This document shows, in pieces, positions 1-10,483 of a stretch of 64,000 nucleotides of DNA (positions are counted from its first letter, which is position 1; each line of letters begins with the position of its first letter). The stretch comes from Nemertoderma westbladi (Eukaryota > Xenacoelomorpha > Nemertodermatida > Nemertodermatidae). The notes beneath the pieces were generated by a model that made no database searches, was not told the origin of the DNA, and saw only the letters and a program-made list of their open reading frames with translations. The stretch lies in contig JAUCBJ010001416.1 in the NCBI GenBank assembly GCA_032718475.1, positions 101,361 through 165,360 of the forward strand. Reading direction: 5' to 3'. The translations under genes and the position numbers were made by a program.

Positions 1-596
1 TGGCTATATTCACTAGTTTGCGAAACATATTGCAACATTGGTCGATGTATCGGAAACTTACCAGTCCGTCGCCGGACATTCTGACTGGCCATAAACTCTA
101 TTAGAGGGGGGAATTCTGTGTCGCTTTTCTGTTGAATTTCCTCGACACGTCGCAAATGAAGTCGTTCACGGAGGCCACACGGGAAGCAGAAATCATCGAT
201 TTCACTTTTCCTAACCAAAAACCAAACGGAATGCCGCGCATCATTCGCAGATATTTGAACTTCAGAACTTTGAGTAACTCCCTCTTTGGTAAAAATCCCG
301 TATATTTCAACCTTCGGTGTCCAATAATCAACTGTATTAACTTTAGTGAGAAGGTTCAGTACTTTGGTAATTTTATAGTAGGATGGAAGAGGTTCAGGCC
401 ACTTACTCCACGTGAAGTTAGACACGATGGAACCAACACCTTTATTCCTTTGTTTCTGTAATATATTTAGCAAAGAATCAGAACTCTCGTGACGGGGGAA
501 TCCTAAACCAGCTGGTTTCTGTATCACTTTTATTCCAAGTTTCTTTGCGTGAGTTATAGGAATTGCCTTTATTAATGAGATAACAGAAGTAGTCAT
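1..596 (-). CDS. MRPS34: Mitochondrial ribosomal protein mS34-like, 5' part, runs off the window
   Basis: A reading frame opens at an ATG (complement of 594-596) and stays open for 198 codons to the window edge. Residues about 52-78 contain GVGSIVSNFTWSKW followed by PSYYKITKV. This matches the MRPS34 pattern of Gly-(I/L)-Gly-x-x-Val, a Trp-containing segment, and Tyr-(W/Y)-x-(I/L)-T-(K/R)-V. The later segment with PPLIEFM followed by a basic stretch also fits that family. mS34 is a small-subunit protein of the mitochondrial ribosome in animals. A strong splice-donor match (GGTAAGTTT on the minus strand) has its GT at 60-61, so the first coding exon may end at 62 and the last bases may be intron. 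The N-terminus could act as a mitochondrial presequence. The family call rests on recalled motif similarity, so it is moderate. Confidence 0.55.
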   Translation of the reverse strand, partial: MTTSVISLIKAIPITHAKKLGIKVIQKPAGLGFPRHESSDSLLNILQKQRNKGVGSIVSNFTWSKWPEPLPSYYKITKVLNLLTKVNTVDYWTPKVEIYGIFTKEGVTQSSEVQISANDARHSVWFLVRKSEIDDFCFPCGLRERLHLRRVEEIQQKSDTEFPPLIEFMASQNVRRRTGKFPIHRPMLQYVSQTSEYS

Positions 597-1557
597 ATTA
601 CATTGTAATTTCTACTATGAGAACCAAAACAAAATAAAAAAAAGCCTACGGTATATTAGTCGGGGAGAAGTTATATTTAAAAAACCTATTGAAATATCAA
701 ATTTTTTTAAATTCAATTTCAAAAAAATTCAACTTTTTAAAAATATCATTTTGAACTTTGGCAGTACCGGTACTAGGTAGGCCTAAGTTTGGAAATATGG
801 AGGTAGAATGAATCCGATTCAAGCTCAGCGCTCAGGGGAATTCATTATTCCATATATAATAATTATGACACTTCACCACACTGCCGTACCGACACAGGTC
901 AATTCGACAAAGAATTTATGTAACGAAGTGTCTTATGTCGAAGTGACTCTTAACTCAGCAATTTCGCTACAGATTTAGAGACACTTCGTCACAACTTAAT
1001 AATAATTGAATGTATTTCTCTCTATTTTATTATTTATTTATTTACAGGTGATCTTCTGATTATCATAGTCAGTCATTGTCATATCAATCAATAATAGGCC
1101 TACAATAATAAAGGATTAGCTGATTAGGATACAATGTTAGATGAACCCACAAAAACCGTAGTTCTTACAGTAGTACCGTTACCGTACTGCCGTAGCCGAT
1201 TTCCCCCTTCCTTCCCTAAAAACTGAATTGTTTTACAAATTTTTTACATATAAAATTACAGAATTAAAATTGAATAGGCCCTATTATAACTTTGGTAGGC
1301 CCATAATTCTGTACTTTAGAGTCTCTTTCAATATTCAGTATTCGGTAGGCCAGGTCCTACCGAATTTGCCTAATTTTTTTTTAATCGGACGATCCATCCA
1401 TAGTGTGCCGGAAGTACATACCGATACGGTACTCCTATACTCAGGTACCGGCAGACCGGTACGGTACTGACGACAATTGACATATCAGCATATGTCGTAA
1501 CGGAATGTGGAATGTGAATCACATGTCAGCATGTTACGACATACCGTTCAGCCGTTA
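597..1557. other. AT-rich spacer upstream of the MRPS34-like gene
   Basis: No convincing coding region is present. Around 868-992 the word GACACTTCG occurs several times on both strands, which resembles a small inverted word array, but no target-site duplication was found. The promoter of the minus-strand MRPS34-like gene must lie just above 596; no TATA box is obvious. ACCGGT- and GGCCTA-rich stretches begin at about 1090. Confidence 0.4.
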
Positions 1558-1565
1558 CCATCACT

Positions 1566-2456
1566 CCAGGTTGGAATTCATGCATGAGCGCGCAGGTACG
1601 CTTTGTTGTTTTGAAATCACCGCGCACCTGAAATTGGCTCGTCGCGCACCTCATCATAATCCAAACAAAATCGCGCAGCTCATGTCATGAATATCTCAAA
1701 AAATCGCACAGTTCATAGGAACAACAATTTTACATTCCTATTTTACAGGTTTGAGCGTTTTAAGCTTATCTTTACGTCTGTCTGTCTGTACGTTGAATCT
1801 AGGCTTACATAATAAATGTAATTTTTGCAACATCAAAATTGTTAATATTAAAAAATATTTTTTTAATTCAATACTATGGTGGCCCATCGGGCTCACTGCT
1901 TTTATAACAGAAAATATTATTTTAGATTACAAACAAAACATGTAATTTCAAAAAAACGAATATTGAAATAGGTACCAGTCTGCCAGTAATACTTTGTATA
2001 GGCCTACCTAACAATTAGGCTTAAACATACAGTTGGCTTATAATTAAGTCATACTTATAATACATTGTTACTTTCTGAATTTACCTGTTTACTAACGTAA
2101 CATCGGCATAGTATAGACCTAATAACAATACAACAATAGAGTACTGTAGTTAAAATAAATAGACAAATTCAGCTCCGGTTGCCGGTATTACAGTATTATG
2201 GTGAAGTGATTTGACTGTTTGAAGAATTGGAAATGATAAACTAATGCGAGCGAAGCGAGCGAAATTTTTTTGTGTATTTTCGTAATTTCAATTAATTTGT
2301 GGTGCGCATCAAGAGGCAGAGCTGCGCGCTGAGGCGCAACGCGCACCTGTCTCACCCGAACGTGCACCTGTCTCACCCAAACGCGCAACGCGCATCTGGT
2401 TTGCGGTCATTCGCGCAGGTACGCGTCCGAGTTTTGCAGCATGAATTCCAACCTGG
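1566..2456. mobile_element. Non-autonomous inverted-repeat element with 8-bp TSD
   Basis: The ends are inverted copies of CCAGGTTGGAATTCATGC (left at 1566, right ending at 2456). They are flanked by the identical octamer CCATCACT at 1558-1565 and 2457-2464. Inside each arm the word CGCGCACCTG or its complement recurs (about 1588-1690 and 2300-2435), so the arms carry word repeats in opposite orientation. The 8-bp TSD fits hAT-type transposition. No transposase frame is present. Confidence 0.8.
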
Positions 2457-2464
2457 CCATCACT

Positions 2465-3051
2465 CATCTCCAGACAGCCAGATCACATAAATGATGATGA
2501 GTGATGGTCAGGCAGTTGGCAGTTAGGATGGTAGTCATAGTCACAGAGTCACCAGGTCACAATCAGACAGTTAGCAGGTTAGAAAGGGTGAAGGGCCAGC
2601 GAAAAAATAAGACTTTGAGATAAATGCTTTAAAGTTTTTGTTGTTGAAATTCAATTAAAAAAAACACAATTCAATTACAGAATTAGGCCTGCTACCGGTA
2701 AATATGTAAACCAGTAAACAGTAGGTAAATGCTCATCACTCATCACAGCATCAGGCATCAGCTCATATTTTTCTTGTTACCGTTACCTGGACCTACCGGT
2801 ACGCGGTACATACCTATAACACCGAACACAGTCTGACAGTATGCAGTACAGCAGTACACCACGCCTAAAGATGAAAGAACTGAATTGCAAACTGGAACTG
2901 ACAGACTGCAGGACTGGACTGGACTGGAGGGAAATTAAATTTGATTCAAATTGCTGAATTGTGTTTTGTCTGTTTGTGACTTGTGTTCACAATGCAGCAA
3001 TCAGGCAATGAATGCTCAACTCAGCAATTAACATTTGTGGGCCTACTTCGG
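2465..3051. other. Spacer without recognised gene
   Basis: The sequence is AT-rich and scattered with CAGT/ACTG-type simple sequence and ACCGGT words. No reading frame resembles a known protein. Confidence 0.4.
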
Positions 3052-3168
3052 TACCTGTAACCTGCTCCTTTCCCTAAATGGAGAATTTAACATTGAGGCG
3101 GGATATTAATTCGCCAAGACGGGTTTTGCGTCCAGTCCCTGGTCCCCCCCCCCCCCCCCCCCTGCCTC
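3052..3168 (-). mobile_element. One-sided copy of the G-tract-ended element family
   Basis: This is the reverse complement of the left half of the elements at 23362-23610 and 56005-56286. It shares the GGGAAAGGAGCAGG core and the segment around GGCGAATTAATATCCCG, then ends in a C-run (3144-3162) and TGCCTC, matching the GAGACAGGGG terminus of the other copies. The opposite end is not recognisable, so the copy is truncated or eroded. Confidence 0.6.
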
Positions 3169-3274
3169 AATCTTTAACCTGCGGTATTTTTTAGACCACC
3201 ATTAACTGATTAATCCAAAAGTTAAACACACCCAAGCAGGGCTGCAGGGGTGTTTTTTTAATGTAAATTTTCAT

Positions 3275-3412
3275 ATTATAGCTCGTTATAGGTGGTTATA
3301 GCCTGTTTATAGGAAAGTTATAGCCCATTATAGATCGTTATAGCCCGTTATAGATCGTTATAGCCCGTTATAGATCTTTATAGATCGTTATAGCCCGTTA
3401 TAGATCGTTCTA
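3275..3412. repeat. Short tandem array of GTTATAGCCC / GTTATAGATC words
   Basis: About ten degenerate copies of a 10-11-bp word (GTTATAG plus CCC or ATC) follow one another. Upstream is CAGGGCTGCAGGGGTG (about 3236), which resembles a hAT-type end, but no paired end or duplication was found. Confidence 0.6.
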
Positions 3413-3739
3413 CCTTTTAGTACGTACCGCCTACTTCAGCTGTTCAGTATCATGTCAGCATGTATTCAGTCAGTCAGTCAGTCTGTACTCTGTGGGTAGA
3501 TTACTGGATTATCAGATTATCACCGTCCGCCGTCCGCGTCCAGCCTGCCAGCCTTATGACCGTACTACCTGACTACAGTCAGCAGACAGTACTGCAGTAC
3601 AGGTCTGCCGGTAGTAATTTTCATCATAAATTTATTGTTAAATTCACGAAAATTAATTGACATTAGTACAAATAATGCGACAGTATAAAATTTGATGATT
3701 AGAGAGACCGATAATTTCTGCATATGAAACTAGAAAGTG

Positions 3740-4985
3740 CCCCAAAAATTTATTAGCCGTTATTGAGAGAAACTTAACTTGCTTACTGGGCGGAAAAGCC
3801 AACCAACCACCAAGATTAAATCGCCCCAATGGTTGGAAGGCCCACTTTGAAAATATCCTCAATAATGACAGGGTATTGCCTGATAACTTTATAGAAGTAA
3901 AAGTGTCTGAGTCTGTACTCCCAGATATTCCCATTGGCGATATCTCCTTTTGCAGAAGTGAAGGCTGCTGCAATGAGCATTAAAACCAATCGTGCCAGTG
4001 GAGTAGATGGTGTTCCCCCTGAGGTCTTTAAAATACCTGAGTGTTTAAAGCTCATCTATCCCATCAGTTTTTTTTAATATACAATTTTAGTTAGAAATTA
4101 GATTCCGATCATCATAATGATGATGGGGTGATGATAACTCCACCTACTGGCTCCAGAAGTCGAGGAAATCCTGCCAAGTACCTAACTGATCTAGACTTTG
4201 CTGATGACTTAGAAGTACTCTCAGAATCACTAGAGGGAGCCCAACGGCTCCTCAACTCATTAGAACATGCTGCTTCTAGTATTAGTCTTTTTATTAACTC
4301 CAGAAAGACCAAAATTTTGAAAGTTAACTTTGAAAGTCCTCAGCAAGTCTCTGATCGGATAAGCATAAGCTGAAAGGATGGTATGATTGAGCATGTGGAC
4401 GACTTCTGTTACCTGGGATCATGGATCCGGAAGTCAGGTGAGGACCTTCGAATACGTAAGGGAAAGGCATGGGCAGCCTTGAATAGGCTTTCCAGGATTT
4501 GGAAGTCACCGAGAATTAATCGGAAACTTCAAGTCAAATTATTTAGAGCAGCAGTAGTTCCAGTACTCCTCTATGGGAGTACATGCTGGGCTCTAACTGC
4601 TGAGGACACCAAATCTCTGGATGGCACATTCACAAAAATGCTACGCCGGGTTCATTGTTTCAAGTACAATGCACACATCTCCAACCAGACACTATATAAC
4701 ATTGGAGGTGTCTCATTGGTTCCCCCAAGTTTGACACTAGAACAAAATCATTGCCTCCGCTTTGCAGGACATTGCTTTCGCCGTGAGGACAAGCCAGTGC
4801 ATAATCTTGTACTTTGGCAGCCTCATGGAGTGAATAAGCATGGTGGACAGCCCATGACTTTCTTGAGACGCATCTTAAAGCACACTGGCCTTGAAGATGC
4901 GGATTATCTAGCAAATGTCATGGGTGATATGGAGTTGTGGCTGCGCAATTTTGTCGACAAGCAGGTACAGCATTCTTAAAAATGC
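3740..4985 (+). pseudogene. RTE-like LINE reverse transcriptase, internally deleted
   Basis: Decayed non-LTR retrotransposon. From about 3795 the frame reads the pre-RT segment (WKAHFENILNN). A shifted frame then gives ASGVDGVPPEVFK, a hallmark of the RT entry region. At about 4064-4110 the palm segment is missing. From 4128 the frame resumes with YLTDLDFADDL (the degenerate catalytic-Asp box), is interrupted by a stop near 4371, and continues in the 198-codon frame 4383-4979, which covers the thumb and C-terminal domain (LLYGSTCW, LRFAGHCFRRED). The 3' end carries TAG-type short repeats (5009-5035), as expected for RTE elements. It is not functional. Confidence 0.85.
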
Positions 4986-5693
4986 AGCTGCAATGCAGCA
5001 TGCCGATCCTATTAGTAGTAGTACTAGTAGTAGTAGAGAGAAACATTCCGAAATGCAAAAATTGAGAATACATTTTTGTCACGTATATGAAATTGTTAAA
5101 AAATATTTTCGTACTTTATGCGTCTATATTCTTGAAAATTGGAAGTGTCAATCATTTGTTAGTGGTATTCAGGTATCCGGCAAGAAATATCAGATCGAAG
5201 TAGAAAGTTGTTTTATAGAGAGAAAAAAATTTGAAATTCTGTCACGGATAAGAAATTTTTAAACCAGTGACAACATAAAGTTTCACTTTATGAGAAACCT
5301 TACCTTGAAAAGTTGGGCTAAATATTATATTTCCAGTTAATAACAATGTAATACACAAAACTGTTTCATAAAGGTGAACTGAAAACCGTTATTTTATATC
5401 ACACAATTAATTTGAAAATGTAAATAGACATTTTTTGATGTCATGTATGCGTATGGGACATATTGAAAGGAATTTACATAAAAACTATTATTATAATTTT
5501 TGACATTTATTTTCCAATCAAAACAAATCATAAAATATTTCAAAGAACTCCTCCTTACTAGAATTGTCCCATTCCCAACTTTCATCCCATTTGCAACTAA
5601 TGTCCCAATCTCAAAACCCTTTCCACAGATAGTTAGTTAATTTGGTAATAAATTAAATTGATCTATTGTCAATTAACGGGAAGGATCAGGTTA
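4986..5693. other. AT-rich spacer
   Basis: No gene is recognised. The word TGTCCCA/GGGACA occurs on both strands at 5454-5600 and again at 7240-7440, on the other side of the element at 5702-7137. This suggests an older element split by that insertion, but its ends were not resolved. Confidence 0.35.
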
Positions 5694-5701
5694 CAGTTTA
5701 T

Positions 5702-7137
5702 GATTGGGGGACGTTAGTGCCCGCGGGCACTAATGTCTCAGGACTTTAGTGCCCGCAAGTCATTAGTGCCCGGGAACCATGTCTGCAAGTGAGACGTTAG
5801 TGCCCGCGAGTCATTAATGCCCGAGGACCTTGTCTACAAATGAGACATTAGTGCCTGCGAGTCATTAGTGCCCTAGGACCTTGTCTGCAAGTGAGACGTT
5901 AGTGCCCGCGAGTCATTAGTGCCCGAGGACCTTGTCTGCAAGTGAGACGTTAGTGCCTGCGAGTCATTAGTGCCCTAGGACCTTGTCTGCAAGTGAGACG
6001 TTAGTGCCCGCGAGTCATTAGTGCCCGGGAACCATGTCTGCAAGTGAGACGTTAGTGCCTGCGAGTCATTAGTGCCCTAGGACCTTGTCTGCAAGTGAGA
6101 CGTTAGTGCCCGCGAGTCATTAGTGCCCTAGGACCTTGTCTGCAAGTGAGACGTTAGTGCCCGCGAGTCATTAGTGCCCGAGGACCTTGTCTGCAAGTGA
6201 GACGTTAGTGCCTGCGAGTCATTAGTGCCCTAGGACCTTGTCTGCAAGTGAGACGTTAGTGCCTGCGAGTCATTAGTGCCCGTATTGTATTTGGAAGTTA
6301 GTATAAGGCAATCCGTAATTCTTCTTACTTATACCCCATTCAACCAAAGCCATTAACATACACTAATTTAATTAATTCCCTAATTTAATTAACTAAAGTA
6401 AAAGTAACTAAAAGTACTACTTTACTTTTAAATCGTCGACAAAATGTCAGACAGTCGACTGAGTATTTTTCTTGAAATCATTAATTAATTACTAAAATAT
6501 ATTGGTTAGTGCGTCCTCCGACGATTATACTGCAGTACTGCACCTTAATTTTTCTTATTACACACTGTCTCCAGTAAAGTTCAACAAATTAAGTATACTC
6601 AATCAAAAGTAGGTTACTTATAAACAATCAAACGCTGTTGCTTAATCCTCATTCCTTGAAAACTTTACCGCAAAACCAAATAATACAGTATATATAAATG
6701 CTACCATGTCTAACCGAGGTTAATATATTTTTTAATCATAGAAGATCCATGTTGAAATTAAAATGTTAAATAACGAGATGTGGGAACTAAAGACTAAAGG
6801 CTGGAAAATTATCTTAGAAGTTTGAAGAAAGTAACGACTCGTTTGCATCAGCAGGAATTAAAGAAGCGGGAAATGTCTTCCTGGCCTCTAGTATTTATTA
6901 CATATATTAATTAAGTCGCTAGACGGGCACTAATGTCTCGCGGGCACTAATGTCTCGCGGGCACTAATGTATCGCGGGCATTAATATCTCACGGGCACTA
7001 ACATCCCATGGGACATTAGTGCCCGCGATAATGCGACGAAGTGACCGCGGGCACTAAAGGTACTAGAGACATTAGTGCCCGCGGGCACTAATGTCTCGCG
7101 GGCACTAATGTCTCGCGGGCACTAACGTCCCAAGACC
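5702..7137. mobile_element. Word-array inverted-repeat element (TTAGTGCCCGCG) with 8-bp TSD
   Basis: The element is flanked by the identical octamer CAGTTTAT at 5694-5701 and 7138-7145. Both ends reach GGGACGTTAGTGCCCGCG, at the left from 5708 and as the complement at the right ending at 7131. The left arm is a long tandem array (about 5708-6283). The right arm (about 6924-7131) holds the same word in the opposite orientation, CGGGCACTAATGTCTCG. The middle (6284-6923) is AT-rich and has no protein. It is modular like known foldback elements, and no transposase is present. Confidence 0.8.
5740..6283 (+). repeat. 51-bp tandem repeat forming the left arm
   Basis: Successive GAGACGTTAG starts at about 5791, 5842 and 5893 give a 51-bp period, with roughly ten copies. 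Each unit contains two TTAGTGCC(C/T) words and a spacer reading CCTTGTCTGCAAGTGA. The copies differ at a few positions only, which suggests recent expansion inside the element arm. Confidence 0.9.
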
Positions 7138-7145
7138 CAGTTTAT

Positions 7146-8316
7146 CTGTGACTAGTAAGCCCCCAATCCCCAATCATTAATTAAAAGTCAGTATTAATTG
7201 TTTAGACCATGATTTACTACTGCCCCCAAAACAATGTCAAGTATGGGACATCCGTCACGTTATGGCTTATGGGACATGGCAGTTTTTTCAACCTTTGACG
7301 CAGCAGTCTCACTGATACAACCCATGGCAAAACTATCTAAGAAGTATACATAGATGTGATAATCTAAGTTTGTATCAGTTCACATTTTCTGATAGAAAAA
7401 CTCCGTTAATGGGACACTTTTTTGAACCATTTTGGGACATGCTCACGCAATTGATTCATTTGCACTGATTAACCACCATAAATTGTAAATCTAACCGATA
7501 CATATGGAAGAATATGAGTGGGAGTGTTAACACATCGGGTTAATGGCCCACATTTGACAATTTATATGCCATTAAATTAATCATTTGCGGAGTGTCACGT
7601 ATGTGACAAAAAATGGACCACGTTAATTTTTTTTGTATTTGATACAGTATCTCCAATTTACTTCGAAACTACTGTATGTTTATTTGTTCACAGGAATTAT
7701 GCTCAGCAGGGATATTAATCGTTTGGCACCTGAATTGGAATTTTAATGGCCAAAATGAGCCCGTAATCACAATTACAAAATTTTGAAATTTGTCACGTAA
7801 GTGACGACTTTTTTTAATTCGATGTAGCTTTTTCTATAACAAACTGTGGTTCGACTGTAGGCCTATCACAGCAGGAAGGGTCCGATTATAGTGCATTCGG
7901 CAATAATGTTATCAAAGCCATCCGACCATTCATTTTCAAATGATTTACATTTTTGTATATATTTTGTCCCGTACGTGACTTGGTCAATATGGTTGGCATT
8001 AATTATTAATTAATATTATATGAAACATCAAAATAGTGATGTATATGGAAGGAGAGTTAGTCAGACCACAATGAAGGGGTAAACTTTATACTATAATAAG
8101 GTGTAATCAGAATGAAATGCAGTAGCTTCAAGTTGTGCTTGAGAGAGTGCAGTGAGGGAGACATGAAAGCGCGAACTTAGTTCAGTAGTTCCAATCGCAC
8201 ATTTTCAAAGGAGAACTTAAGTTCCAATTGACACAAATTTGGTTCCAATGGAAAGGAATTGAGTTCCAATGTTTCAATCGTGGGGCGCACGGACGGATCC
8301 CCCCCCCCCCCCCTCC
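7146..8316. other. Spacer with GTCACGTANGTGAC words
   Basis: No gene is recognised. Near-palindromic words such as GTCACGTATGTGAC occur at about 7595, 7793 and 7966 (degenerate), and TGGGACA words at 7240-7440. They may be arms of unresolved word-array elements. A C-run occupies 8299-8313. Confidence 0.35.
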
Positions 8317-8630
8317 GGTACGCAGCCTTCGCCTGCGAGAAAACTTCGACCCCGTCCAATCATCGCCCGGAGCAATCTTCGCCCTCAAAATGAGTAACTA
8401 TCGCCCGGCGGAAACCTTCGCCCGCAGACAAACTTCGCCCACTAAACAATATTGTTTTGGTTAGAAAAAGCCGTCTCTGTAACCTGCTCCTTTCCCTCAA
8501 TTGGTAATAACATCGTTTATTGTTTTGGTTAGAAAAGCCCGTCTCTGTAACCTGCTCCTTTCCCTCAATTGGTAAGGGTAACTAAAATTGTTACTAATCC
8601 AAATCTTATTGGGCGAAGGTTGCACCTAAC
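8317..8630. mobile_element. Word-array element (CTTCGCCC family) between C-runs
   Basis: The left end is GGTACGCAGCCTTCGCC (8317) and the right end is the complement of GGTTAGGTGCAACCTTCGCC. Left-arm words CTTCGCCCGC recur to about 8450 and the complement GGGCGAAGG closes the right arm. The same family sits at 61224-61388. The middle holds two copies of the shared core (CTGTAACCTGCTCCTTTCCC at about 8478 and 8546, with ATTGTTTTGGTTAGAAA). Both flanks are C-runs, so a target duplication cannot be read. Confidence 0.65.
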
Positions 8631-8648
8631 CCCCCCCCCCCCCCCCTC

Positions 8649-9126
8649 CACCCCATTGTGATAGAACGAAATTATCGGCAAATATCGTGATTCTACTGTT
8701 TCGTTGGAACGAAAAACTAAATTCGTTCTCGTTTTTATCTGAGTTATTGGAACTAAGTACGAGGGGAATCGGGAGACTACACTGCAGTTTCTGACAGCAA
8801 GTTCCAGGGGTCAATGACCCTGAAATGGTAAGTGGATTGTCTCGAAAGGAAACGCGTCCGAGGTTTAAGAAGTTTCACAGTGTCCACGTCGGTTGCTGGT
8901 ATCCAATGAGAAATACTCACGGCAGCCTACATAAACCTTTACTAATGGAAACCTATACCAAACCTTTAAGCAACCGATAGACCTGGACTAAATCCGCTCG
9001 GTTAGTTTCTCAATATTTGTATTGAGAGTGTCGCTGTTTCATGTTTCAATCTTTTTTTGCAGTTGATGTAGACAATCAGCCTTAGTTTTGAAAACTTCAG
9101 ACCAAGTATTATTAGTAGGATTCTAT
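8649..9126. other. Spacer left of the retrotransposon
   Basis: No gene is recognised; this is the pre-insertion flank of the BEL element. The last five bases before the LTR (9127-9131, GGGGC) are its target duplication. Confidence 0.5.
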
Positions 9127-9131
9127 GGGGC

Positions 9132-10405
9132 TGTACGCGCTTTTGAAGACCTTTAGCAGTTTAACCTGCCAAAATTTATATTTCTTTTGGTTTACAAATA
9201 GACTTTAGAAGTTGACAAATATTTAATACCAATAAACACAACATTAGCAGAAGCCAGCCTAGTGCGCGTCCATTCACCCGCTGGATATACCCGGGAGACT
9301 GGATTCTGAGGGCTTAGATTATTATTGCAGTGTAAGCTTACTGTATTATTCGATTGATCGTTAATAAAGAATTTCTGACTAATATTATTCACTTTCGGGA
9401 AATATTAACAGTTCCTTTAGGACGTGGCGCTCTATCTAGGTAAACAGAGATATGACTTATACTAATCACAACGGCAAGTCGGTAAGGCTTATGATTCACG
9501 TATGAGGCGCATTCTTTAGGAAATGCTTAGTTATCAGTCACAATCATGCACACTACCGGTAACACACAATACTGCTCACTAATTTGCCGACCGTCAATGA
9601 ATTTTATCATATATAAAGCGAACAGCAATTGACTCATGTAGTGCTTATCAAATAGCATTAAATTCACTACAAACAACAACAATATAAGTCGCAATCGCTA
9701 TATATAACCCGTCTCTCTAACCTGTAGTGTATCAAGAAAATTGGGAAATTTGGGTTCTTTATAAATGTTCTCCAAATAATATTCAACCAACTAGATAGAA
9801 AAACACAACAGTAAAGCATTAAGACGGTAGGTTAAGATATGATATGTTATGAATTGAACTGATATGAACCGATATGTGATATGATATGTTAAGATAACAG
9901 TTATACGCTCTATAATTTAAGCCTACTAATGTTTCTTCTAAAGTATGAAAACGAGTTGACTCTAGAGCCGGTGTTCCTGGCCTAGATAGAAACAACACAA
10001 CAGTATCAAGAAAAAACAGTCTAGACTGAACACTCCTAGTATCATCGGCCGAATATCTCCACATCGACAGAAAAAATCGCTCTGATTGGCTTAAGCTAAA
10101 CAAAGAACCATGTGTCCAATGGCCGTTTCCATGTCAGCAACCAGCTGTTAGATGTCGCAATCTGAATCATCAAGGCTAAGCTGTGTAAGGGTATTTGGTG
10201 CATTGCGGGTTTTTTGCCTTACCATGTCCTCCAAAGCACGTATATAGAAGAATGACTTTTATGTCCGTTAAAACACCTATAACGGTACCTTGCGGGCGAG
10301 GGGGACATATATATAGTTAGAGAGCCTTTTAGAGTATTCCAGCGCCTGGGGGGAAACTGGATTGCGAAGCAAAAGGGCCAGTTATATCCCACAGAAGCTT
10401 TTACA
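9132..10405 (-). repeat. 3' LTR of the BEL/Pao element
   Basis: 1274 bp, nearly identical to 20679-21951. Reading differences are single substitutions near 9182, 9650, 9971 and 10227, and a CT-versus-A change near 10021. On the coding (minus) strand it starts TGTAAAAG and ends CGCGTACA. A 66-codon open frame inside it is also present in the other LTR and is probably not a gene. Confidence 0.95.
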
Positions 10406-10415
10406 CCGCTCCCAG
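10406..10415 (-). promoter_or_regulatory. Polypurine tract of the BEL/Pao element
   Basis: On the minus strand CTGGGAGCGG lies directly before the first base of the 3' LTR, the expected place for the plus-strand primer of reverse transcription. Confidence 0.65.
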
Positions 10416-10483
10416 AAAATGGGATTTGAGTCTATAAAATATACAAAATCACAGTTTCTAATATACGTAAATACTCTAAACAG

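Noticed and set aside
5740-6283. CRISPR-like regular repeats
   Set aside because: Units are contiguous with no unique spacers, and the genome is eukaryotic; this is a tandem satellite within a transposon arm.
8299-8313. Possible target duplication of the 8317-8630 element in C-runs
   Set aside because: Homopolymers on both sides make any match uninformative.
9192-9392. 66-codon frame present in both LTRs
   Set aside because: It is duplicated only because the LTRs are duplicated; no similarity and no initiation evidence.
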